Assembly (NCBI GenBank): GCA_019090455.1
Contig: JAHRWA010000077.1
Coordinates: 1 to 64,000, forward strand
Length of the DNA: 64,000 nucleotides
Source of the DNA: Pseudomonadales bacterium
GTDB taxonomy: Bacteria; Pseudomonadota; Gammaproteobacteria; Pseudomonadales; DC-out160
Reading direction: 5' to 3'
In this document: positions 16,376-24,300 of the stretch, in pieces
How the letters are laid out: each line of letters begins with the position of its first letter
How positions within the stretch are numbered: the first letter of the stretch is position 1
Translations under genes and position numbers: made by a program
Notes under the pieces: model-generated
What the model was told of the DNA's origin: nothing
Databases searched by the model: none
What the model saw: the letters and a program-made list of their open reading frames with translations, nothing else

Positions 16376-17116
16376 CTATTGGAATCCATCAAGAGATACA
16401 TTAGCCGCCCTACGTCCGGTGCTTTGCTTACTGATCTCTCTCTCATCCTTGGCCATAGCGTCACACCACACTTCAGCGTACTTGATCAAAGCAGTCTTTT
16501 TCTCGCTGGGTATCATCCTAGCCAAGTGGTTTTTAATATATATCCTGTCTTCCGGAAGGAGCTCAAGCCCTCGATCAATCAGAATTTGAAGGTCATCAAC
16601 CGGGTTAATGGGTAGGGGTTTCTTTTCTGTAACCTTTGCCCACGTCCTAAGCTCTTGGTATAAATCCTTTCGGTGACTCATCCACCAATAGAGATACCGT
16701 ATCACGTCATCAGGCTTAGAAGCGCCTATGTAAATGTCGGCCAAACCATCAGAGCAAAAGGGCTGCTTCCACCGTTTAAACCCCTCCCAGATCATAGGTT
16801 CTGTTATCGGTGTGTCCTTCAGAAAACCAAAATCTAAAGGTTTACCCCTGTGCAACCTGTGCAATTCGTGCAAAGCCCCGTCATCTATAGGTTTAGGGAC
16901 TGTGCGCACGCTGTGCAAGCCTGTGCAACTTTTCGAATTATCGATGTTAAGTTGAGCATTCTCCTTTTTTGCACAGGCTTGCACAGGCCTTGCACAGAGG
17001 CTCTCCCTTAGTCCCCCGTGGGTTTGCACAGATTGCACAGATTGCACAGGTTGCACAGGGGTAGAATCTTTTTTCTGGCGTCTAAACGCCTCAACTTCAG
17101 CCATTAAATCAAACAT
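16376..17116 (-). CDS. Replication-region protein of satellite, unknown
   Basis: The start is MFDLMAEVEAF at 17116, with GGAGG 9 nt upstream and an 8-bp overlap with the DUF3987 gene. The 246-residue product has a low-complexity N-terminal part (PVQPVQSVQSVQ) encoded by the iteron cluster. A globular part follows (FKRWKQPFCSDGLADIYIGA; VIRYLYWWMSHRKDLYQELR). I recognise no named family. Its position as the last gene of the rep block suggests a replication or regulatory role. The repeat-rich part may exist because the DNA is an origin rather than for protein function. Confidence 0.65.
   Translation of the reverse strand: MFDLMAEVEAFRRQKKDSTPVQPVQSVQSVQTHGGLRESLCARPVQACAKKENAQLNIDNSKSCTGLHSVRTVPKPIDDGALHELHRLHRGKPLDFGFLKDTPITEPMIWEGFKRWKQPFCSDGLADIYIGASKPDDVIRYLYWWMSHRKDLYQELRTWAKVTEKKPLPINPVDDLQILIDRGLELLPEDRIYIKNHLARMIPSEKKTALIKYAEVWCDAMAKDEREISKQSTGRRAANVSLDGFQ
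16848..17058. repeat. Iteron cluster TTGCACAG/CTGTGCAA, candidate replication origin
   Basis: Seven perfect TTGCACAG copies begin at 16969, 16979, 16990, 17024, 17033, 17042 and 17051, the last four spaced exactly 9 bp. Four perfect copies of the reverse complement CTGTGCAA begin at 16848, 16857, 16911 and 16921, with near matches at 16866 and 16900. All lie within 211 bp, oriented towards each other, inside the 5' third of the gene downstream of the primase and DUF3987 genes. Direct and inverted iterons beside primase genes are what P4-type origins look like. Origin function is inferred. Confidence 0.65.
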
Positions 17117-18593
17117 TCCGCAGCCTCCACACTTCTTTATTAAACTCGCCTTCAATGACCAGGCCGCCTGGTATCGGTGCAACCCAACCATACTCAATGA
17201 GGGTAGAAATAACCTTTCTTGCCTGTGCAACGCTGCCCCTAACACCGGTTGAGCTAGGCCCGTTTCGGCTTATTTTTCTGACGGAGAAGTTTTTTGAGCC
17301 TGCTTTTTTCATCCACTCTAGCAATTCGTTTGCTTTGTTAAGTTCAGCACTAATGGCACTTACTTTTGATGCTCTTAAAGCCTCATTGATGAAATAGGTT
17401 TCTAGTTTGGCGGCGCTCTGTACGTGGTGGAGACGGATTTGTTTTGAGTCTGGGTTTTCCACTAGGGCAAGCACTCCTGCAATCCTAAGTAAGTAGTCGG
17501 GCGCTTTACCCGCGGCTGGTCTGATTTCTGAAAGGCTCCTATCTTCACCCAAATTACTTTCGATTGTGTTGTAAACTTCCACCCAATAATCTTTGGCATC
17601 TTTTTCAAGAGTGAGGGTAGGGCGTTTATCTTCATCCAGGTTAGGCGAAGGTATTCGCAATAATCTATTCATGGTGTCCCAGTATCGTTGCAACGCCGGC
17701 TCTTTGGTTGGGTCTCTGTAATTGTATAGCCGAGTACCCGCGATCGTCTTGGGTGTAGCAATCAAAAACCGTGGAACGAATCCTTGCCCCTGTAAAACTG
17801 GATCACTGAGTATTTTATTGACCACTACAGGCTGAACCATTAAATGAATAGTTAACCTCTTTCCGGTCAACATAACGTTTTCACCTTTGCCCCCTCTTGT
17901 ACGGACAATATCGGCGCCATCCCAAAAAAGGGAAAGGCCGCTAATCGATTTAAGCATGTTGTCAGAATTCATAGCATGGCCACCAAAGAACTGACCACCC
18001 TCATCATTGAACAGCCCCATAGAATCACGCCCTGATGCAAACGTTTTTTGCAGGCCTTCAAGGGTAGGCTCTTGGCAGATTAGGCAAGGCGTGGCGGGCT
18101 CACTTGGCTTTGTGACCTCCTTTAGTTTGGCTGTCCGTTCTGACTGGCTTAAACCTTTTTCTTTTTTGATGAATTCCTTTTCTGTTTTATATGAATCTAG
18201 CTCATCGTTAAAATCATCTGTCTGTATTTCATGTTCTTGATAAAGCTCTCGTTGGTACTCTTTGTGAATTTTTAGCGCGAGAGAATCCGCCGCCGATTTC
18301 CTATCACCCGATTCCGCAATGGTTAAACAAAAAAGGCTGGTAGGAGATTCGCGGCCATCAATCGCCACATCAGCAATAGATTGAACCGCAAGTGAAGCCG
18401 CCGCTAATACGCTTTGTCCAGCGATCGCACCAGGGACTTGAACGCATTCAGCGATAGCTTTGGCAGCACCCCCTAATATTTCCCCTAGAGCGTCTAGCGG
18501 GTATTCTGGCGCTTCATGTTCTTCCACCAATGGGATAGGTGATTCTTGCATAACTTCTGCTTTTGCCATCATGTCAGTGATTGAACCATCCAT
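17109..18593 (-). CDS. DUF3987 (YfjI-type) replication protein
   Basis: The 494-residue product matches the DUF3987/YfjI family of prophage and satellite proteins, thought to act as a replicative ATPase/helicase partner of Toprim primases. Visible are the family's early segment (VPGAIAGQSVLAAASLAVQS), a P-loop-like TIAESGDRKSAAD (about 91-103), GLFNDEGGQFF and LTGKRLTIHLMVQP. Its ATG overlaps the stop of the primase gene by one base, indicating coupling. Confidence 0.8.
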   Translation of the reverse strand: MDGSITDMMAKAEVMQESPIPLVEEHEAPEYPLDALGEILGGAAKAIAECVQVPGAIAGQSVLAAASLAVQSIADVAIDGRESPTSLFCLTIAESGDRKSAADSLALKIHKEYQRELYQEHEIQTDDFNDELDSYKTEKEFIKKEKGLSQSERTAKLKEVTKPSEPATPCLICQEPTLEGLQKTFASGRDSMGLFNDEGGQFFGGHAMNSDNMLKSISGLSLFWDGADIVRTRGGKGENVMLTGKRLTIHLMVQPVVVNKILSDPVLQGQGFVPRFLIATPKTIAGTRLYNYRDPTKEPALQRYWDTMNRLLRIPSPNLDEDKRPTLTLEKDAKDYWVEVYNTIESNLGEDRSLSEIRPAAGKAPDYLLRIAGVLALVENPDSKQIRLHHVQSAAKLETYFINEALRASKVSAISAELNKANELLEWMKKAGSKNFSVRKISRNGPSSTGVRGSVAQARKVISTLIEYGWVAPIPGGLVIEGEFNKEVWRLRNV

Positions 18594-19618
18594 TACACCA
18601 CCTCCTTAAAGTTTGTTAGCACATCACACCAATCAATAGACTTTTGATCATCCGGTATAGGTTGGGTGGGTAAGAGTGTTTTTATATTTAAATGTGGGTA
18701 ACGGTTTGCTAGTGCGTTAGCAGAATTTAACCCGGTATCGTTCCTGTCTTTGTCTGCCATGATGTAGAGCGTTTCAACCTGTTCAGGTATCACAACCCTT
18801 TCTAACATCCCAGCACTAACACAAGCCCATACAGGCCAGCCGGTAGAAAGATACACTGCTATAGCAGTCTCTATACCTTCAGTCACCGCCAAACAATCAG
18901 TAGCTTCATACAGTCGGATAGCACCCCCACGAGTAATCCCACTCATAATTGATGTCATCAGCTTTTTAGGACTTGGTACGTTTGCTTTGTTTCCGTGTTC
19001 GGTTAGGTACGTTCGGTGAAGCCCGACCACTACCCCTTCCGGATTAAATATTGGAGCAAGCAAACAAGGATAAGAACCAAGTGATTTACCCTCATGAAAA
19101 TATTTAAGACTTGGGTGAAAGCGTAAATTAGACGGTGGGGTTTTGATTGCGCCACAAAGCCCCCTATTAGCAAAATATCTGGCCACTGGTAAGGCGTCTA
19201 ACTTCAGATTGACGATAGGGTGTGATTCTTTGAACGCCTCGCCTAAAGCCTTAAACGCGTTTTTATTTAGTTCCTCCTTTTTCTTTGGGGGTGGTGTTCG
19301 TCGTACCGGCTCCACCGATGAAGCACCACATTGTAGGTAATCACCCACCGATTTCAGCGCCTCGAGAAAGGTCCACCCGTTGGCCCACATCAACAAAGCG
19401 AAACCATCATGGAATGGCCCGCACGTATTACAGATTCCACCCCCAACCTCTAAGAATTCCTTGGGTACCCTAAAACCATCTTTACCACCATGAACAGAGC
19501 AAGGTACATGCTTTCCTATTTTCTCAAAGGCGGGTATTAGCGGTGGGCATAGATCAGGGATAATCACCCCCCAGTTACCGAACGCTAAACATCGAACATC
19601 ATTAACGTCATAATTCAT
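18593..19618 (-). CDS. Toprim-domain primase of satellite
   Basis: I place the start at MNYDVNDVRC (19618), which has GGAGG 9 nt upstream; the longer reading from 19636 lacks a site. Putative zinc-ribbon residues are C40, H43, C63 and C66 (ICNTCG). The Toprim motifs are LAVTEGIETA (Glu247/250) and IMADKDRND (D289, D291). This is a short DNA primase of the P4/prophage type that would synthesise primers for the element. It overlaps both neighbours, so translation is coupled. Confidence 0.82.
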   Translation of the reverse strand: MNYDVNDVRCLAFGNWGVIIPDLCPPLIPAFEKIGKHVPCSVHGGKDGFRVPKEFLEVGGGICNTCGPFHDGFALLMWANGWTFLEALKSVGDYLQCGASSVEPVRRTPPPKKKEELNKNAFKALGEAFKESHPIVNLKLDALPVARYFANRGLCGAIKTPPSNLRFHPSLKYFHEGKSLGSYPCLLAPIFNPEGVVVGLHRTYLTEHGNKANVPSPKKLMTSIMSGITRGGAIRLYEATDCLAVTEGIETAIAVYLSTGWPVWACVSAGMLERVVIPEQVETLYIMADKDRNDTGLNSANALANRYPHLNIKTLLPTQPIPDDQKSIDWCDVLTNFKEVV

Positions 19619-19967
19619 CGTTGGCAGCCTCCACAATTTTTAGGCCTCTTTTACGCCTCATTTTGTGAAGTGATTTAATGGCTGGCTCTCGATCCTGTTC
19701 ATCTATCCAATACCTTGAACACGGGACAGGTTTACTTGTGTGCTTGCTGGGTACTGTTGTCCTCTCCCTGGATATTTTGAGGCCGCGTTTGTTTGTAAGG
19801 TCGCTAATAGTGGAATTTAGGCAGTGATCACCATACGGCTCAACGTCGAACCGTGTGTACTTTCCCCTTTTAAGTAACAGGGTAAGAATGGTTTCTTGTT
19901 TTGTGGGTTCTTTGGTAATATTGCTTTGTGATTTTGGGGGCTGCTTTCGAGCGGCTCTTTTTTTCAT
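19608..19967 (-). CDS. Satellite protein with HTH-like core
   Basis: The product is basic and 119 residues long. A Lys/Arg-rich N-terminus is followed by QETILTLLLKRGKYTRFDVE, ending in DHCLNSTISDLTNKRGLKI, which looks like a winged helix-turn-helix of the type found in prophage regulators. The C-terminal end is basic again. It sits between alpA (one-base overlap, TAATG) and the primase gene (11-bp overlap) in a single coupled operon. DNA binding is likely; the exact role is unknown. Confidence 0.62.
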   Translation of the reverse strand: MKKRAARKQPPKSQSNITKEPTKQETILTLLLKRGKYTRFDVEPYGDHCLNSTISDLTNKRGLKISRERTTVPSKHTSKPVPCSRYWIDEQDREPAIKSLHKMRRKRGLKIVEAANDEL

Positions 19968-20173
19968 TACGCGGTCCCTTCTTGGCCGTAGCCTTCAGGG
20001 TCATTCATCCAGGTTTGGATAGCCGAAAACTTCCACCCCACCGCTCTAGGGCCTATATTTATCCTCTTTGGAAACGTGTTAGATAATTCAAGGCGGCGAA
20101 TTGTTGATTTGCATAAGCCTGTCATTGATATTACGTCTGGCAATCGAATTATTCTTTCACTGTTGTGGGGCAT
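19967..20173 (-). CDS. alpA: AlpA-family excisionase/transcription regulator
   Basis: The 68-residue product is a compact MerR-like helix-turn-helix of the AlpA family: IIRLPDVISMTGLCKSTIRR followed by FPKRINIGPRAVGWKFSAIQ and WMNDPEGY. AlpA proteins activate integrase or act as excisionases and are standard in P4-type satellites and phage-inducible islands. It is the first gene of the rep operon. Repeated GGTGCG half-sites lie upstream at 20268-20345 and are natural candidates for operator sites. Confidence 0.88.
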   Translation of the reverse strand: MPHNSERIIRLPDVISMTGLCKSTIRRLELSNTFPKRINIGPRAVGWKFSAIQTWMNDPEGYGQEGTA

Positions 20174-20267
20174 TCTCTTTACTCCTTGTGTTCAATAGGA
20201 GTAAAGAAGGTTAGAGCGAGCCAGAATGCAAAAAAAGGGGCTAAAATATAGTGAATTATGAAATATA

Positions 20268-20345
20268 GCACCGGTGCGAATTAATGGGTATTACCTGGAA
20301 ATCGCAGGGGTGCGTTTTTTCGTGAAATGACAATAAAGCGCACCC
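20268..20345. promoter_or_regulatory. GGTGCG operator-like repeats upstream of alpA
   Basis: GCACCGGTGC (20268-20277) is a perfect palindrome containing a GGTGCG half-site that continues at 20278. A further GGGTGCG (20308-20314) and its complement CGCACCC (20339-20345) form a 7-bp inverted repeat. The three half-sites sit 95-172 bp upstream of alpA and directly after the stop of the 20357-21046 gene. They could be operator sites for an element regulator or a weak terminator. Confidence 0.4.
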
Positions 20346-20356
20346 TTCCTATTTTT

Positions 20357-21046
20357 CTATAATTTCGGGTGCCATCTTTTTATACAGTTTTTTACATATT
20401 CTTGATCAATTTCATCAGCAGGATTTGGAAATATGGCGTTAGTTATTTTTTCTATTACCAAATACATAGGTTGATCGAATTTGGTAATAAAAGACTTATA
20501 CAGAAATCTAACAAAATAAACTTTGTTTGCCGTGGCGCTGCCGGGGTGTAAAACCAACCGATCAAGCTCGCCAGACCGAACAACTCGATCTGAAACATCA
20601 TTTAAAAGGTCGTTCAGTGTAGGTGCGGGAGTTAATTTAATCTTATGTGGAGTTGTTAACGATACGAAACAGAGCAATGAGTAATCTGGTAGCCACTCTG
20701 TAATATTTCGGTCATAGCCCAGATCATGAAGCAGGGGTGTTAGCTTTTTTATCGCAGCATTAATAGCTTCAGTTTTTTCTTTATATTCGGTTTTGCTTAG
20801 CTTCTCTCGGTAGGGTGGGGATAAAGCCATTTCTAAGGTCACGCTTAACCAAGAAAAAGCCTTTAAATCGGATTCAAAAAAACCTCTTAATTTTTTCCAT
20901 GGCTTAGATAATGATTCATTGGTTGTGAGTTCTTCCCTAACTGTTATCGATAAATCGCTATCTACAACCTCTTTGTTTTTTATTCTTTCCTCTAATCTAC
21001 AGCATCTATTACGAATATCTTCCGGCACCCAGCTTGCAAAGTTCAT
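20357..21046 (-). CDS. Satellite protein of unknown function
   Basis: This 229-residue, mostly helical protein (MNFASWVPEDIRNRCCRLEE; LRGFFESDLKAFSWLSVTLE; EINQ-type end) has no motif I can name. It lies between the integrase and the alpA operon on the same strand, separated from the integrase by a strong hairpin and from alpA by the GGTGCG repeat region, so it is probably its own transcript. Proteins in this position in satellites are often accessory or regulatory. Confidence 0.6.
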   Translation of the reverse strand: MNFASWVPEDIRNRCCRLEERIKNKEVVDSDLSITVREELTTNESLSKPWKKLRGFFESDLKAFSWLSVTLEMALSPPYREKLSKTEYKEKTEAINAAIKKLTPLLHDLGYDRNITEWLPDYSLLCFVSLTTPHKIKLTPAPTLNDLLNDVSDRVVRSGELDRLVLHPGSATANKVYFVRFLYKSFITKFDQPMYLVIEKITNAIFPNPADEIDQEYVKNCIKRWHPKL

Positions 21047-21075
21047 GTATGGTACGGCTCCTTCTCACAACCCTT

Positions 21076-21144
21076 CAAAAAATAAAAACCAAACCAAGCT
21101 GGCGAAGGTGTCCAGCGTTTCAGGAGCTACCCTAGGTTTGGTTT
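21076..21144 (-). terminator. Nested hairpin terminator after integrase
   Basis: AAACCAAACC (21086-21095) pairs perfectly with GGTTTGGTTT (21135-21144). An inner stem GCTGG (21098-21102) pairs with CCAGC (21112-21116). On the minus strand the structure is followed by TTTATTTTTT, making a Rho-independent terminator for the integrase transcript just past its stop. Confidence 0.65.
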
Positions 21145-21162
21145 ATTCGGTTTAACTGTTCT

Positions 21163-22383
21163 CTATTTTTTTGCTCGAAAAGGAATAACCTTTCTTCCTT
21201 CCAATTGAGTATCCAAATAATCAGCCCACCATTGCATCATGTCTGTTCTGTCTTCTAGGTATTGGGCTTGGTTATAGGCGGCTCTTACTTTGTTTCTTTC
21301 GCCGTGTGCTAATTGACGTTCGATTACATCAGGGCGAAAGCCGGTTTCGTTTAAGATGGTTGAGGCCACGGTTCTAAATCCATGGGCGGTAGCATCAAAG
21401 TTAAGGCGCTTTCTGATTGCGAAGGTAAGTGTGTTTTCGCTCATAGGTCTCTTGAAATTGTGGTGACCAGGAAAAACGTATTCATAGCTACCCGATATTT
21501 CATAAGTCTTTTTTAAAACCTCAATACTTTGGCGTGATAGCGGTACAACGTGTTCCTCATTCATTTTCATGCGTTCAGCGGGGATTCTCCATTCCTGCTT
21601 TTCAAAATCGATTTCTGACCACATGGCCGCTCTAAGCTCACCAGGGCGAACAAAGGTTAAGACAATCAAACGTAAAGCTTGGCGGGTAAGTCCTGTTATA
21701 TGGTCGCTGGTGTTAACAGCATTTAAAAAGGCGGGTAATTGATTTGAGGGTAGGGCGGCTTGGTGGGTTACTTTGCGGGATTGAATAACATCAGCCAAAG
21801 CATCAGCCGGATTTTTTTCTGTATAACCCGTATAGATTGCGTATCGAAAAATAGAGGACATTCGTTGCTTTGCTCTACCGGCAACATCTAAAGCACCGCG
21901 CCCTTCAATCTTACGAATAACCAACAGGCAATCTTTGGCCTGTATGGTGTCGATGGGAATTAGGCCAATCGTTGGGAACACATCCACGACCAAGCTTTGC
22001 TTTACTCTTTTGGCGTGACCTGTGGACCATCGGCCTTTGTTTTTTTCAAACCAATCTAAGGCAACAAATTCAAAGGTGGTAGCGGAGATTTCAATCTTAG
22101 CGGTTTTCTTGTGGGCGCTAGGATCAGAGCCGTTTTCTAGTAGCTCTTTTGCCTTGGCGGTTTCTTTGCGAGCATCGGCCAGCGATACGTCAGGGTATAC
22201 CCCCAGTGCTAACACTTTTTCTTTAGAATTGAATCGATACTTTAAACGCCAGTAACGAGAACCGTTAGGGTTGACGAGAATATACATTCCACCCCCATCG
22301 CTTAGCTTGTAGGGCTTCTCCTTTGGCTTAGCTGTCTTTACAGCGACAGCCGTTAATTTGCCCGTTGTGCTTCGTCTTGCCAT
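21163..22383 (-). CDS. int: P4-type tyrosine integrase
   Basis: The 406-residue protein has the P4-integrase layout: an N-terminal DUF4102 arm-binding domain (AKPKEKPYKLSDGGGMYILV; YWRLKYRFNSKEKVLALG), a core-binding domain, and the catalytic domain. Catalytic residues are visible: R246 (FVRPGEL), K273 region, H334-xx-R337 (HGFR), H360 (LAHGERN) and Y370 (AAYNQAQY). It points away from the tRNA-Arg gene 172 bp behind its start, the standard arrangement. It should catalyse integration and excision at the tRNA 3' end. Confidence 0.95.
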   Translation of the reverse strand: MARRSTTGKLTAVAVKTAKPKEKPYKLSDGGGMYILVNPNGSRYWRLKYRFNSKEKVLALGVYPDVSLADARKETAKAKELLENGSDPSAHKKTAKIEISATTFEFVALDWFEKNKGRWSTGHAKRVKQSLVVDVFPTIGLIPIDTIQAKDCLLVIRKIEGRGALDVAGRAKQRMSSIFRYAIYTGYTEKNPADALADVIQSRKVTHQAALPSNQLPAFLNAVNTSDHITGLTRQALRLIVLTFVRPGELRAAMWSEIDFEKQEWRIPAERMKMNEEHVVPLSRQSIEVLKKTYEISGSYEYVFPGHHNFKRPMSENTLTFAIRKRLNFDATAHGFRTVASTILNETGFRPDVIERQLAHGERNKVRAAYNQAQYLEDRTDMMQWWADYLDTQLEGRKVIPFRAKK

Positions 22384-22384
22384 T

Positions 22385-22435
22385 TGGGGGTATGTTTCCA
22401 GTTCTTAACTAAGATACCCCTTAAAGTACCCCCTA
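22385..22435. repeat. Right-end integrase arm-site repeats
   Basis: GGGGGTAT (22386-22393), AAGATACCCC (22411-22420) and AAGTACCCCCTATT (22424-22437) cluster between the integrase start and the tRNA. They resemble the TAGATACCCCC pair inside the left end (12638-12660). The rest of 22438-22555 shows no gene. Matching ends of an element suggest arm-type recombinase sites; the integrase promoter must also lie here. Confidence 0.5.
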
Positions 22436-22555
22436 TTAAAATAACTCGCAAGCTATCTCTTGAATCGCTAAGGAGGCGTAAGTAAGGCTAAGGCTATGTT
22501 TCTAGTGATATATTAGGAGGAATGAATCGTTGTGGAATGTCTTGAAACAACTATG

Positions 22556-22580
22556 TGGTGCCCCGGGCAGGATTCGAACC
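22556..22580. repeat. Proximal attachment-site copy inside tRNA-Arg
   Basis: The 16-bp core TGGTGCCCCGGGCAGG (22556-22571) repeats at 12564-12579. With that copy it delimits an element of about 9,990 bp. The tRNA remains intact because integration regenerates its 3' end. Confidence 0.85.
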
Positions 22581-22632
22581 TGCTACCTGCCCCTTAGGAG
22601 GGGGCCGCGCTATCCAGATGTGCCACCGGGGC
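22556..22632 (-). tRNA. tRNA-Arg(CCU)
   Basis: This is a 77-nt minus-strand cloverleaf. The acceptor stem pairs GCCCCGG with CCGGGGC. The anticodon stem is GCCCC/GGGGC around loop CTCCTAA (anticodon CCU, reading AGG), the T-loop is GGTTCGAATCC, and CCA is encoded. The D-stem has one mismatch. It is the integration target of the adjacent element; its 3' end is duplicated at 12564. tRNA-Arg(CCU) is a known integration hotspot (argW in E. coli). Confidence 0.93.
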
Positions 22633-22752
22633 GAAGAATGGCGCTGATTATATACACTCGTTGTCATTGATTCCAGAAGAGTTTATTCTAGTTTGAATAT
22701 TGATCTTTAGCCCTTTCCCTCTTCCTGTTTCTTTGAGATGACCGCTTAATAA

Positions 22753-23538
22753 ATGAATCGTAAACAAGCGGATTTCGCCGCCGCACCTTCCTCGTTGTCC
22801 ATTATCATTCCCATGCTTAATGAAGCTGACGCTATTGTTCGTACTTTAACTAGCGCTGTGAATTCTATTCAGAAAAACATCTCAGATAGGGTTTCTGTGG
22901 AGTTGATTCTGGTTGATGGTGGCAGCGAGGATAATAGCGTGGAGTTGGCGCGTGAGCTTTTGGAAGCAATCCAGGATAGTGATTTTCGCTTTCAAATATT
23001 AAATTCGGTTTCTGGACGTACCGTGCAAATGAATTTGGGGGCGGAGAATGCGTCGGGGGATCTGTTGGTTTTTCTGCATGCGGATACGATTGTGCCTGCT
23101 GATTTTATTGCTGAGTTGGCAAAGGTTTTACGATTAGAGGTTTATGGCTGGGGGCGTTTTGATGTGGCTCTGTCAGGTTGGCATCCGATGCTGCGAATTG
23201 TTGAGTGGTTTATGAATTACCGTTCACGCTTAACTTCAGTGGCGACGGGTGATCAAGCCTTATTTATTCGGCGCGATATTTTTAAAGACCTTGGTGGGTT
23301 TGTTAATATTCCGTTGATGGAAGATGTGGAGATTTGTAAGCGATTGCGTGAGATTAGTTTACCTTATTGTTCTTCGTTAAAGGTGATCACATCTAGTCGT
23401 CGTTGGGAAAGCAACGGGATAATGAGAACGATTTTTTTAATGTGGCGATTGCGCTATGCCTATTATCGTGGGGCCGATCCGGATCTTTTGGCTCAACAAT
23501 ATGGGAAAGGAAAAACATATGGAAAAGAGAAAATATAA
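22753..23538 (+). CDS. TIGR04283-type family 2 glycosyltransferase
   Basis: The 261-residue GT-A enzyme matches the 'rSAM/selenodomain-associated transferase 2' group (TIGR04283). It shows SIIIPMLNEADAI at the start, LILVDGGSEDNSVELA, a DxD region FLHADTIVPADF, GWGRFDVALSG, and GDQALFIRRDIF. Members occur with a radical SAM protein and an organoarsenic or selenium-related pathway. Here it pairs with the next gene, 49 bp downstream, but no radical SAM/selenodomain partner is nearby. Confidence 0.82.
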   Translation: MNRKQADFAAAPSSLSIIIPMLNEADAIVRTLTSAVNSIQKNISDRVSVELILVDGGSEDNSVELARELLEAIQDSDFRFQILNSVSGRTVQMNLGAENASGDLLVFLHADTIVPADFIAELAKVLRLEVYGWGRFDVALSGWHPMLRIVEWFMNYRSRLTSVATGDQALFIRRDIFKDLGGFVNIPLMEDVEICKRLREISLPYCSSLKVITSSRRWESNGIMRTIFLMWRLRYAYYRGADPDLLAQQYGKGKTYGKEKI

Positions 23539-23587
23539 AAAAGCGAAATGATAAAAAGAAATTCGTTATGCAGTCAGGGTATTCAAT

Positions 23588-24292
23588 ATGGTAAATCCTA
23601 ATAAATCAGGAACGGTTATTTTACTGTTTTCAAAAGCGCCTATTCCGGGTGAGGTCAAAACCAGATTGATTCCGAAAGTCGGAGCCGATGGTGCCGCTAA
23701 AATTCATCAATTATTATTGGAAAAAGTACTGCAAACCGTGTTGAAAGTAACGGATGCAACAGTGCAATTATGGGTGGCGAATGATACGCAACATGATTTT
23801 ATAGTGCAGTTGAAGAATAATAAGAAAGTCGAAGTGTTTCCACAGAAGGGTCGTGACTTGGGTGAGAGGATGAAGTTTGCGGTGGGGCAGGCGTATTGCC
23901 AATATTCTCGAATTATTTTGATTGGCGGTGATTGCCTATCGGTTTCCTCTGACTATATACAACAATCTATCAATTTATTGACTGCGGGCGATGCGGATGT
24001 GGTAGATGTGGATGTAGCTAAAGTGGACATGGTCCTAGGTCCCGCGGAAGACGGTGGTTATGTGACGATGGGGCTGTCGACTGAAAAACCATTACCGTTA
24101 TTGGATACTTTGTTTGTTGATATAGAGTGGGGAGGAGAAAAAGTGTTATCGCAAACCTTATGCCAAGCAAGTGCAATGAATTTGAATGTAAAGCTACTTG
24201 ATAGTCGGTGGGATGTGGATCGTTGGGAAGATGTGGAGAGGGCAGTGGATTCCGGTTTACTGCCTTCTGAATTAAAGCTTATTATCTTCTGA
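23588..24292 (+). CDS. TIGR04282-type glycosyltransferase (DUF2064)
   Basis: The 234-residue product matches the 'rSAM/selenodomain-associated transferase 1' group (TIGR04282, DUF2064), a nucleotidyltransferase-like glycosyltransferase linked to arsenosugar synthesis. Visible are LLFSKAPIPGEVKTRLIP, IILIGGDCLSVSSDYIQQ and LGPAEDGGYVTMGL, with a final WDVDRWEDVERA. AGGG lies about 10 nt before the ATG. It converges with the flagellar brake gene, 8 bp apart. Confidence 0.85.
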   Translation: MVNPNKSGTVILLFSKAPIPGEVKTRLIPKVGADGAAKIHQLLLEKVLQTVLKVTDATVQLWVANDTQHDFIVQLKNNKKVEVFPQKGRDLGERMKFAVGQAYCQYSRIILIGGDCLSVSSDYIQQSINLLTAGDADVVDVDVAKVDMVLGPAEDGGYVTMGLSTEKPLPLLDTLFVDIEWGGEKVLSQTLCQASAMNLNVKLLDSRWDVDRWEDVERAVDSGLLPSELKLIIF

Positions 24293-24300
24293 ATTAGAAA

